A stretch of DNA of 8,524 bases from Candidatus Stahliibacteriota bacterium (GTDB lineage Bacteria > Hydrothermota > Tepidihabitantia > B3-TA06), in contig DAOVCF010000077.1 in assembly GCA_030670165.1 (NCBI GenBank), positions 1 to 8,524 of the forward strand. Reading direction: 5' to 3'. Under the pieces are notes generated by a model, which was given only the letters and a program-made list of their open reading frames with translations, was not told the origin of the DNA and did no database searches. Of the stretch, positions 1-5,431 are shown piece by piece (positions within the stretch are counted from its first letter, which is position 1; every line of letters begins with the position of its first letter). The position numbers and the translations under genes are program-made.

Positions 1-1827
1 AAGCATCCAGCGCTCGGTGGGTGTGGGGTCCGTGGGAATCTCTGCTTCTTCCCCATCCATCAGACCTGCAAGCAGGCGCGCCGAGTTCCAGAGTTTGTTT
101 GCAAAGTTGCGGCCCACCTTGATGCGCTCCTCGGAGTAGCACACATCCTGTTCCTGCGGGGTGATGAGCATGAGGCCGAAGCGCAGGGCATCCGCGCCGT
201 ATTTATCAATTAAGCCGAACGGATCGGGCGAGTTGCCAAGGCTTTTGGACATCTTTCTGCCGCGCTCGTCGCGGATCATCACGTGGAAGAATACGGCGTC
301 GAACGGCGGTTTTCCCGTAAACTCAAACCCGGCCATGATCATGCGCGCCACCCAGAGGTAGATGATGTCCCAACCCGAGACAAGGGTGGATGTGGGGTAG
401 TAGCGCTTTAGGTCCTCAGTTTCATCAGGCCAGCCCATCACCGAGAACGGCCACAGCCAGGATGAAAACCAGGTATCCAGAACGTCGGGGTCCTGGGTAA
501 GGCCGGAGGCCGCGCACTTGGGGCAAACCGAAGGCTCATCTACGCTTGCGAAACGGTGGCCGCACTTGGTGCAGGTGTAAACCGGTATGCGGTGGCCCCA
601 CCAGAGCTGCCGCGAGATGCACCAGTCCTGGATATTCCGCATCCAATGAAAGTACAAATTGCGCCAGCGCTCCGGATAGAATCTTATCACCCCGTCCTGG
701 ACCGCCTTTATGGCAGGCTCGGCCAAGGGCTTCATCTTCAAGAACCACTGCTCGGACAGAAGCGGCTCGATCACCGTGTGGCAGCGCGAACATGTAGCCA
801 CCGAGAGCCGGTAGGGTTCGATCTTTTCCAGAAGTCCCTGAGATTCCAGGTCTCGAACGATTTCTTTTCGTGCCGCGTACCGGTCTTTACCCGCGTATGC
901 ACCCGCCTCATCACTCATCACGCCCGCCTCGTTGATTACCCTTACCCCTGTAAGGTCGTGCCGCTTGCCTATCTCGTAGTCAGCCGCGTCGTGATAAGGC
1001 GTAACCTTTACCGCACCGGTGCCGAAATCCGGCTGGACCGCATCGTCGGCGATCACCGGAATCTCCCTGTTCATGAGCGGAAGGATTACCCTCTTGCCCA
1101 CGAGATGCCTGTAGCGATCGTCCGAAGGATTTACCGCCACCGCAGTATCGCCCAGCATGGTCTCGGGCCGGGTGGTGGCGACGGTTACGTGGCCCGAACC
1201 GTCCTCTAAGTGATAGCGGATGTACCACAGCGAACCATTTTTTTCTTCGTAGGAGGTCTCCTCGTTTGAGATGGCGGTATGGCAGCGCGGGCACCAGTTG
1301 ACGATCCTAAGGCCCCGGTAGATGAGCCCCTTATCGTAGAGCTTCGCAAACACGGTGCGCACCGCACGCGCCAGCCCTTCGTCCAGGGTGAAGCGCTCGC
1401 GCGAGAAATCCAGAGCACAGCCCATCCGCTCAAGCTGGCTCCGGATGATATCCCGGTGCTTGTTGGCCCAGCGCCACACCTCTTTGACGAACCCTTCACG
1501 CCCTAAATCCTCTTTGGATTTTCCTTCCCTGGCCAGTTTTTGCTCGACGACCACCTGGGTGGCGATGCCGGCGTGATCGAAGCCTGCAACCCAAAGCACT
1601 TCCTTGCCCGCAAGCGAGTTAAAACGCACGAGTATGTCCTGAAGCTCGTTATCCAGAACGTGCCCTAAGGTCAGCTTACCGGTAACGTTTGGCGGGGGTA
1701 TCACGATGACGAAGCGCTCTTTGGCCTCATCAGGCTTGGGCGTGAACAAACCCTCCTCGATCCAGGCCTTGTATAGCCGCTCCTCTATGCCTTTGGGATC
1801 GTATCTCTTTGGGAACTCAGCTTGCAT
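1..1827 (-). CDS. valS: Valyl-tRNA synthetase, 5' part (3' end beyond window)
   Basis: Class Ia aminoacyl-tRNA synthetase that charges tRNA-Val with valine in the cytoplasm and edits misactivated threonine. The visible 609 residues hold the Rossmann catalytic core. The PPPNVTG segment (45-50) is followed by a HIGH-type motif written TLGH (53-56), then FDHAGIAT (83-90). The CP1 editing domain carries TTRPETMLGD (about 218-227). Paired cysteines sit at NWCPRC (C179, C182), in a TCSRC segment and in a later zinc-ribbon-like CxxC...CxxC insert. KMSKS is residues 525-529 (bases 241-255). The missing C-terminus would hold the anticodon-binding domain and coiled coil of a protein usually near 880 aa. 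The ATG at 1825-1827 is chosen because two in-frame TAA codons lie just upstream and because MQAEFPKRYDPK matches the usual ValRS N-terminus. There is no Shine-Dalgarno sequence. The variant HIGH motif appears in other bacterial ValRS and is not a defect. Confidence 0.97.
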   Translation of the reverse strand, partial: MQAEFPKRYDPKGIEERLYKAWIEEGLFTPKPDEAKERFVIVIPPPNVTGKLTLGHVLDNELQDILVRFNSLAGKEVLWVAGFDHAGIATQVVVEQKLAREGKSKEDLGREGFVKEVWRWANKHRDIIRSQLERMGCALDFSRERFTLDEGLARAVRTVFAKLYDKGLIYRGLRIVNWCPRCHTAISNEETSYEEKNGSLWYIRYHLEDGSGHVTVATTRPETMLGDTAVAVNPSDDRYRHLVGKRVILPLMNREIPVIADDAVQPDFGTGAVKVTPYHDAADYEIGKRHDLTGVRVINEAGVMSDEAGAYAGKDRYAARKEIVRDLESQGLLEKIEPYRLSVATCSRCHTVIEPLLSEQWFLKMKPLAEPAIKAVQDGVIRFYPERWRNLYFHWMRNIQDWCISRQLWWGHRIPVYTCTKCGHRFASVDEPSVCPKCAASGLTQDPDVLDTWFSSWLWPFSVMGWPDETEDLKRYYPTSTLVSGWDIIYLWVARMIMAGFEFTGKPPFDAVFFHVMIRDERGRKMSKSLGNSPDPFGLIDKYGADALRFGLMLITPQEQDVCYSEERIKVGRNFANKLWNSARLLAGLMDGEEAEIPTDPTPTERWML

Positions 1828-1832
1828 CAGTT

Positions 1833-1861
1833 ATTATAGAAGACGGCCAGGGGAAAGTCAA
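1833..1861 (-). promoter_or_regulatory. valS sigma-70 promoter, probably leaderless
   Basis: On the minus strand TTGACT (1856-1861) is followed, after exactly 17 bases, by a perfect TATAAT (1833-1838). Only five bases (AACTG) separate the -10 box from the valS ATG. A normal start site 6-7 bases after the -10 box therefore falls on the ATG itself. No ribosome-binding site lies in that space, so the transcript is probably leaderless. Seen directly: the boxes and the spacing. Inferred: the start site. Confidence 0.75.
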
Positions 1862-1932
1862 GGCCGATTATAATATGCTTCTTTTTGCGGAGGCTACCTG
1901 TGCCCCGAAGGGGTAAAAAGATCGCACTGTAC

Positions 1933-2010
1933 GGCCCCTTAACTCTACGGGGCCCTTGCAACGTTGAGAAGTAACAGCGTGGGGCAGTTCCCAAGAAGTT
2001 ACTGCGTAAC
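1933..2010. repeat. Inverted-repeat-rich spacer between the exported-protein gene and valS
   Basis: The spacer downstream of the first exported-protein gene holds several short inverted repeats: GGCCCC (1933-1938) against GGGGCC (1949-1954), and GTTAC (1998-2002) against GTAAC (2006-2010). CCCC-GAA-GGGG lies at 1903-1913. On the minus strand the first stem is followed, 13 bases later, by a run of five T. That is too far away for a standard intrinsic terminator, although some stop to transcription is expected here. No gene was found in 1862-2022. Confidence 0.35.
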
Positions 2011-2022
2011 CCCTTGAGGCAT

Positions 2023-2742
2023 CTACCGTAATACGATCAGCTTCAGGCTGCGCGACTCGCCTGCTGCCTTTAGCCTTACGAAGTATATCCCTTTGGGCAC
2101 GGGCTGGCCCGCGTCGCTGCGGGTGTCCCAGACAACACTGTGCTCGCCGGCCTCTCGGAAGCCGAGATTCAAGGTCCACAACTTTATCCCGATCACGTCA
2201 TAGACGGCGATGGTGACCGACGCCGCTTCGGGAAGAACGTAGCCGATCTCCACCGGACTGCGGGCAAGTGAAGGAGTTGAAAGCGTAAGACCTTCTGGAC
2301 TCGAAGGGGCCTCTTGGGCTGCAGGCCATCCGCCGCACTCGCTGCGTGCGCTGGTCGTACGGTAGAGTCCCACCTGGGCAGGGATTATGAAGCTGGTTTC
2401 CCCGGCCAGCCTGAAACCCTGGGTGTCGAAGCGATTGTTCTCCCATACACGGGCAACGTAGCTCCCCGGCGCAAGTCCCTCTATCTTGTGAGTAAAATCG
2501 AAGTCGCACATGCAGTCGCATGGATGGATGTCGAGATCCTCCTCGTAGATGTCTATTAGGTTCGTATCCTCGTGAAGCTTTATCTCGAACACCATCTCAG
2601 GGCAGCAGTTGAACCAGGCGCTGTCGTGATGGACGTATGCCACGTCGTTCTTGACCTCAGAGGAGACCTTACCGGAGGCTAACCCCGTGACCACAAAGGC
2701 AAGGGTTGCAAGCACCCCTGAAAGGACGCGGTATCTTTTCAT
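2023..2742 (-). CDS. Exported Cys-rich protein with C-terminal sorting/FlgD-like domain (copy 1)
   Basis: A 239-aa exported protein of unknown function. Residues 1-22 are a Sec signal peptide (MKRYR, then a hydrophobic stretch, cleavage likely after GLA). Residues 25-135 form an N-terminal domain with Cys46-Cys47, a Cys75-x-Cys77-x-Cys79 cluster in HPCDCMCDFDFTH, then an EGLAPGSYVARVWE strand, and Cys136. Residues 152-239 are a beta-rich domain with YDVIG, VVWDTRSDAG and GIYFVRLKAAG, ending LKLIVLR. This is typical of type A sorting domains of the type IX secretion system and of FlgD-like Ig domains. It therefore probably reaches the cell surface or medium, but no secretion genes are visible here. 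The start is the ATG at 2742, with AGGAGG at 2749-2754 six bases upstream. A longer TTG-initiated frame would begin inside the promoter. It is a clear paralog of the gene at 3722-4447: 39 of the first 47 and 25 of the last 30 residues are identical. Confidence 0.85.
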   Translation of the reverse strand: MKRYRVLSGVLATLAFVVTGLASGKVSSEVKNDVAYVHHDSAWFNCCPEMVFEIKLHEDTNLIDIYEEDLDIHPCDCMCDFDFTHKIEGLAPGSYVARVWENNRFDTQGFRLAGETSFIIPAQVGLYRTTSARSECGGWPAAQEAPSSPEGLTLSTPSLARSPVEIGYVLPEAASVTIAVYDVIGIKLWTLNLGFREAGEHSVVWDTRSDAGQPVPKGIYFVRLKAAGESRSLKLIVLR

Positions 2743-2772
2743 AAACCACCTCCTCGGTTGGCTAACGATATT

Positions 2773-2800
2773 AATGTAGTCCAAAAACCGGGTTTGTCAA
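2773..2800 (-). promoter_or_regulatory. Promoter of exported-protein copy 1
   Basis: Minus-strand TTGACA (2795-2800), a 16-base spacer and TACATT (2773-2778). The spacer and -10 region include TTTGGACTA (2777-2785), which recurs at the same distance from the -35 box at the two neighbouring promoters. A start about 7 bases after the -10 box gives a leader of roughly 25 nt that includes AGGAGG. Confidence 0.65.
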
Positions 2801-2810
2801 TCCCTCTTCA

Positions 2811-2841
2811 CCCCGCTCGTTTGCTGCACGACCGAGCGGGG
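2811..2841. repeat. 9-bp inverted repeat upstream of the copy 1 promoter
   Basis: CCCCGCTCG (2811-2819) pairs perfectly with CGAGCGGGG (2833-2841) across a 13-base loop. It lies just upstream of the copy 1 -35 box. It is followed by no T-run in the minus direction, so it is not a textbook terminator. The related sequence upstream of copy 2 (about 4511-4545) keeps only CTCG/CGAG of the stem. It may be an operator or only part of the duplicated flank. Confidence 0.45.
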
Positions 2842-2866
2842 ACCCCTCTCACCCGCACGGGTTCTC

Positions 2867-2909
2867 AAAAAAGAGCCTGGCCAATCAGCCCTCAGCCTAA
2901 CCAGCCAGG
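2867..2909 (-). terminator. Candidate intrinsic terminator of the lipoprotein gene
   Basis: In the minus direction, CCTGGC (2904-2909) can pair with GCCAGG (2876-2881). Three bases later comes a run of six T (2867-2872). It lies about 65 bases past the lipoprotein stop codon. The stem is short (6 bp) and the loop long (22 bases), so it is a weak candidate. Confidence 0.35.
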
Positions 2910-2973
2910 ACATTTAGGTGTCTGCCCTCCTAAACAATCTTATTTACGCATTCCCCAGGAGGGGGCCAGTACC

Positions 2974-3426
2974 TCACAGCCTGCAAAGATACTCGGCGAC
3001 GAAGTCCCCGCCGCTCGTTCCGTCGAAATCGCCATCGACCGGGTTGCCATCTTTATCGGCTACCCACTCCAGGAACCGTGAACGACCTACGATCCGAACC
3101 TTTACCGGTCCCCCGCCTTCGGGAAGAAGTTCGCTTACCGGCTGCACGGACTCAAATCTAACGCTCCGTTCATCTGGGAATGTAATCTTGCCATCAACCA
3201 ACTCTACAACATCAGTGCTAACGATAATAGTCCCTCCGCTCGTAACAGACCTCGGATTTATCGGTTGAGTGAACTTGTAGGTGAGCACGAGCTTGTTATT
3301 TTCGATCTTGAGAACTTCTGCGGTCTCGCAACCGGCTACGAGCTGCAGCGGCTTCGCCGCACAGGCCAACATTCCAACAGCAAGCACCACGAAAGCTGCA
3401 ACACTAATCGTTCTTCGCCAATGCAT
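2974..3426 (-). CDS. Probable lipoprotein with SbsA-like Ig domain
   Basis: A 150-aa exported protein. The N-terminus is MHWRR, a hydrophobic segment, then GMLAC with Cys22 as the probable lipidated residue. The -3 position is Met rather than the usual Leu, so lipidation is likely but not certain. Residues about 34-148 resemble the bacterial Ig-like domain of the SbsA/Big_5 type: FTQPINPRSV (52-61), FPDERSVRFE (83-92), LLPEGGGPVKVRIVG (100-114), and the acidic loop with Asp124, Asp126, Asp131, Asp133 and Asp135 ending GGDFVAEY. Such domains are usually structural or adhesive parts of surface proteins; here the domain stands alone. Cys33 and Cys148 could form a disulphide. The ATG at 3426 has AAGGAGG at 3431-3437. 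The gene sits between two paralogous Cys-rich genes and shares their promoter block. Its specific function is unknown. Confidence 0.8.
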   Translation of the reverse strand: MHWRRTISVAAFVVLAVGMLACAAKPLQLVAGCETAEVLKIENNKLVLTYKFTQPINPRSVTSGGTIIVSTDVVELVDGKITFPDERSVRFESVQPVSELLPEGGGPVKVRIVGRSRFLEWVADKDGNPVDGDFDGTSGGDFVAEYLCRL

Positions 3427-3527
3427 TCCGCCTCCTTGCCTATACTGTTACTCCCGCACCTATATTATTACTCACCCATCTGTAGGTCACGAGGTATATC
3501 CCCGAACCTGACTGAGCCTCTATAATC

Positions 3528-3555
3528 ACTTTAGTCCAAATTTCTTACTTGTCAA
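3528..3555 (-). promoter_or_regulatory. Promoter of the lipoprotein gene
   Basis: Minus-strand TTGACA (3550-3555), a 16-base spacer and a poor -10 box, TAAAGT (3528-3533). It includes TTTGGACTA (3532-3540), identical in sequence and position to the promoters of both flanking paralogs. The implied leader is about 100 nt. A second, weaker pair inside the leader (GTGACC, 17 bases, TAATAT) could be an alternative promoter. Confidence 0.55.
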
Positions 3556-3721
3556 GCCCTACCGCGGGAATTAACTCGTAAACCTGCTCGAAGGCCAGCT
3601 TTGGATAAAGCGTCTTTGCCCCACTGAACATAAAGTCGGCCCTGCGGCTTTTCCTTTTCGGGTTCCTCGCGGCGCCGCCTGTATCCTTGTCGGGTACACG
3701 GCAACGGTGGGGGGTATAATC

Positions 3722-4447
3722 TTATCTCAATACGATCAATCTCAGGCTACGTGCCTCGCCTGCTGCCTTTAGCCTTACGAAGTAGATGCCTCTGGGTACG
3801 GACTGGCCAGCCTCGTTGCGGATATCCCAGACCAGAAGGTGCTCGCCTTGCTCCTGGATGCCTACGTTCAGAGTGCGAATCCTGGTTCCGATAACGTCGT
3901 ATATCTCAAGGGCAACTCTCGCATCAGCAGGCAGGAAGTAGCGTATCTGCGCCGACTGCTGGGTTGGGTTTGCCGACGCGTTGGTAAGCTCCAGGCCGGT
4001 ATGTGGAGAGGCGGGCGGCTCCTCGGCACCCTCGGCGTCGTAGCACTCACTCATGAGCGTCGTGATGGTATAGGAAGTCAGACGCGCTTTTATTACAAAA
4101 CTCGTGACGCCGGCCAGTGTATACTCCTCGTCATAGGAGGCTTCCCACACACGTGCAAGATAGTCTCCAGGCTCAAGACCTTCCAGTATATGGGTGAAGT
4201 CGAAGTAACACATGCAATAGCAGGGGTGGGTTCCCAGATCACGTTCGTAGATATCTATGATGCCTGCGGTATCCGGATTGGGTTTGATCTCAAAGGACAT
4301 ATCCTGGCAGCAGTTGAACCAGGCGCTGTCGTGATGGACGTATGCGGTGTTGTTCTTGACCTCGGAGGAGACCTTACCGGAGGCGTAAGCGGTGACCACA
4401 AAGGCTCCGATTGCAAGCGCCCCGAAAAGGACGCGGTATCTTTTCAT
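3722..4447 (-). CDS. Exported Cys-rich protein with C-terminal sorting/FlgD-like domain (copy 2)
   Basis: A 241-aa paralog of the 2023-2742 product with the same plan. It has a signal peptide (cleavage likely after AYA, residue 22) and an N-terminal domain with Cys46-Cys47 and Cys76-x-Cys78-x-Cys80 in HPCYCMCYFDFTH. The EGLEPGDYLARVWE strand and Cys135 follow. From about residue 154 to the end there is a beta-rich sorting-type domain with YDVIG, LVWDIRNEAG and GIYFVRLKAAG, ending LRLIVLR. All six cysteines are kept between copies despite a one-residue insertion, while the region after residue 100 has diverged strongly. This suggests structural or metal-binding cysteines. The start is the ATG at 4447, with AGGAGG at 4454-4459. 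Its function is unknown and surface location is inferred. A 230-codon plus-strand open frame over this gene is its antisense shadow. Confidence 0.85.
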   Translation of the reverse strand: MKRYRVLFGALAIGAFVVTAYASGKVSSEVKNNTAYVHHDSAWFNCCQDMSFEIKPNPDTAGIIDIYERDLGTHPCYCMCYFDFTHILEGLEPGDYLARVWEASYDEEYTLAGVTSFVIKARLTSYTITTLMSECYDAEGAEEPPASPHTGLELTNASANPTQQSAQIRYFLPADARVALEIYDVIGTRIRTLNVGIQEQGEHLLVWDIRNEAGQSVPRGIYFVRLKAAGEARSLRLIVLR

Positions 4448-4477
4448 AAACCACCTCCTCGGTTGGTTATCAATATT

Positions 4478-4505
4478 AATGTAGTCCAAAAATGGGGTTT
4501 GTCAA
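4478..4505 (-). promoter_or_regulatory. Promoter of exported-protein copy 2
   Basis: Minus-strand TTGACA (4500-4505), a 16-base spacer and TACATT (4478-4483), with TTTGGACTA at 4482-4490. It is almost identical to the copy 1 promoter from the -35 box to the start codon, including the leader with AGGAGG. Confidence 0.65.
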
Positions 4506-4561
4506 GTCCACACTACTCGTTTACTGCGTAGCCGAGCCCGGGCCCCAAATATTAATGAATC

Positions 4562-4583
4562 GGGCCGACCTGAAGGTCGGCCC
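4562..4583. repeat. REP-like palindrome in a divergent intergenic region
   Basis: GGGCCGACC (4562-4570), a TGAA loop and GGTCGGCCC (4575-4583) form a perfect 9-bp stem. The genes on both sides are transcribed away from it, so it cannot terminate either one. The form (GC-rich stem, tetraloop, CTACGA flank) resembles dispersed intergenic palindromes known from several bacterial groups. Whether it is repeated in this genome cannot be seen here. Confidence 0.6.
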
Positions 4584-4613
4584 CTACGAGCTTAAGGTTG
4601 ACCCCTGGGAGTC

Positions 4614-4641
4614 TTGACAAAAAATCCAAAACGCTTATTAT
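4614..4641 (+). promoter_or_regulatory. Promoter of the Mrr-like gene
   Basis: Plus-strand TTGACA (4614-4619), a 16-base spacer and TATTAT (4636-4641). TTATAC at 4638-4643 with an 18-base spacer is an alternative. The start would fall near 4648-4650, directly before AAGGAG (4651-4656), giving a short leader. The TTG of the -35 box opens a longer in-frame reading frame but is unlikely to be the translation start. Confidence 0.6.
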
Positions 4642-4661
4642 ACGATAAACAAGGAGTAGAT

Positions 4662-5429
4662 ATGGCAATTAGTTGGGTGGCTGTTGCAATCAAAATTTTG
4701 GAGGAAAAAGAGAATAAGACCCTTCACTACAGGGAAATAGCGGAAGAAGCGATCGAACGAAATCTCGTAGAAACCCAAGCGGCTAACCCTCCGATGACAT
4801 TATATGCCTGTCTTTACAATGACAATTACATTAAACAACAACGTGGTGAGCTTCCCCTCTTCGAGATATCTAAAGGATATGTCTCTCTAGTGGGTAGGGA
4901 CGATCCTATTAAATCAATAACACAAAGCACTAAGAAATACTTTGAGGAGGTAAAATCTCGCTTGCTCAAAAAATTAATCGCCATGAAAGGAACCGATTTC
5001 GAGCAATACGTAGAGTATCTTCTTACCAGAATGGAGTACTCTACTGTAGAAAGACGTGGCGGTGGCGGCGATGAGGGTATTGATTTAATATCCGAAACTC
5101 AGTTTGGAGTGAATGCGATTAAGGCAGGAATCCAAGTCAAATCAAAGCAATTGAATAAGCGAATAGGGGAAAAGGATATTCGTTATTTACGAGACGTTCT
5201 GCCCAAATTCCAATGCACCCAAGGCGTCTTCATCACCACCACAAAGTTCACATCCCAAGCTATACGTGCAGCAGAAGAGTCTCACGGACTTCCGTTGGTT
5301 CTCATAGATGGTGACAAGCTCGTTGAGTTAGCTATGAAGTATGAAGTTGGAATTAAAAAGAAAAAAGTAGAAATCTATTTTTTAGATCCCGATTCGGAAG
5401 TTTTTCAGTTCATAAAAAAATCGAAATAA
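4662..5429 (+). CDS. Mrr-type restriction endonuclease with N-terminal HARE-HTH domain
   Basis: A 255-aa DNA endonuclease. Residues about 4-75 match the HARE-HTH winged-helix fold (AISWVAVAIKILEE, HYREIAEEAIERNLV, the NPPMTLYACLYNDNYI stretch and ELPLFEISKGYVSLVG). This module is thought to couple nucleases and chromatin proteins to modified DNA. Residues about 103-230 are an Mrr catalytic domain of the PD-(D/E)xK superfamily. Likely active-site residues are Glu114 in GTDFE, Asp141 in GGGGDEGID, and Gln158 and Lys160 in IQVK; ITTTKFTSQA and LIDGDKLVELA follow the family pattern. Mrr enzymes cut modified foreign DNA. No methyltransferase is adjacent, which fits a type IV enzyme. The start is the ATG at 4662, with AAGGAG five bases upstream. 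It is the only plus-strand gene here and clearly AT-richer than its neighbours, which suggests acquisition by transfer. Confidence 0.85.
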   Translation: MAISWVAVAIKILEEKENKTLHYREIAEEAIERNLVETQAANPPMTLYACLYNDNYIKQQRGELPLFEISKGYVSLVGRDDPIKSITQSTKKYFEEVKSRLLKKLIAMKGTDFEQYVEYLLTRMEYSTVERRGGGGDEGIDLISETQFGVNAIKAGIQVKSKQLNKRIGEKDIRYLRDVLPKFQCTQGVFITTTKFTSQAIRAAEESHGLPLVLIDGDKLVELAMKYEVGIKKKKVEIYFLDPDSEVFQFIKKSK

Positions 5430-5431
5430 GG

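Noticed and set aside
53..56. Variant HIGH motif (TLGH, residues 53-56) of ValS as a sign of an inactive enzyme
   Set aside because: The second histidine and the KMSKS motif are intact, and comparable variants occur in other bacterial ValRS.
556..1209. 217-codon plus-strand open frame
   Set aside because: It lies antisense inside valS, whose minus-strand translation shows unbroken ValRS motifs. It has no ribosome site and no recognisable domain.
1903..1913. CCCC-GAA-GGGG as a terminator
   Set aside because: The stem is only 4 bp and is not followed by a T-run in the relevant direction.
1868..2179. 103-codon minus-strand open frame
   Set aside because: It overlaps the conserved C-terminus of copy 1 in another frame, has no ribosome site, and its arginine-rich content is typical of a shadow frame.
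2743..2784. 14-residue N-terminal extension of copy 1 (and the matching one of copy 2 at 4448-4489)
   Set aside because: It would start with TTG inside the promoter. The internal ATG has AGGAGG six bases upstream and begins a proper signal peptide.
3839..4531. 230-codon plus-strand open frame
   Set aside because: It is antisense to exported-protein copy 2 and runs through that gene's ribosome site and promoter. The minus strand has the signal peptide, conserved cysteines and a paralog.
4614..4661. 16-residue N-terminal extension of the Mrr-like protein
   Set aside because: The TTG is part of the -35 box. The ATG at 4662 has AAGGAG at the right distance and starts directly at the HARE-HTH domain.
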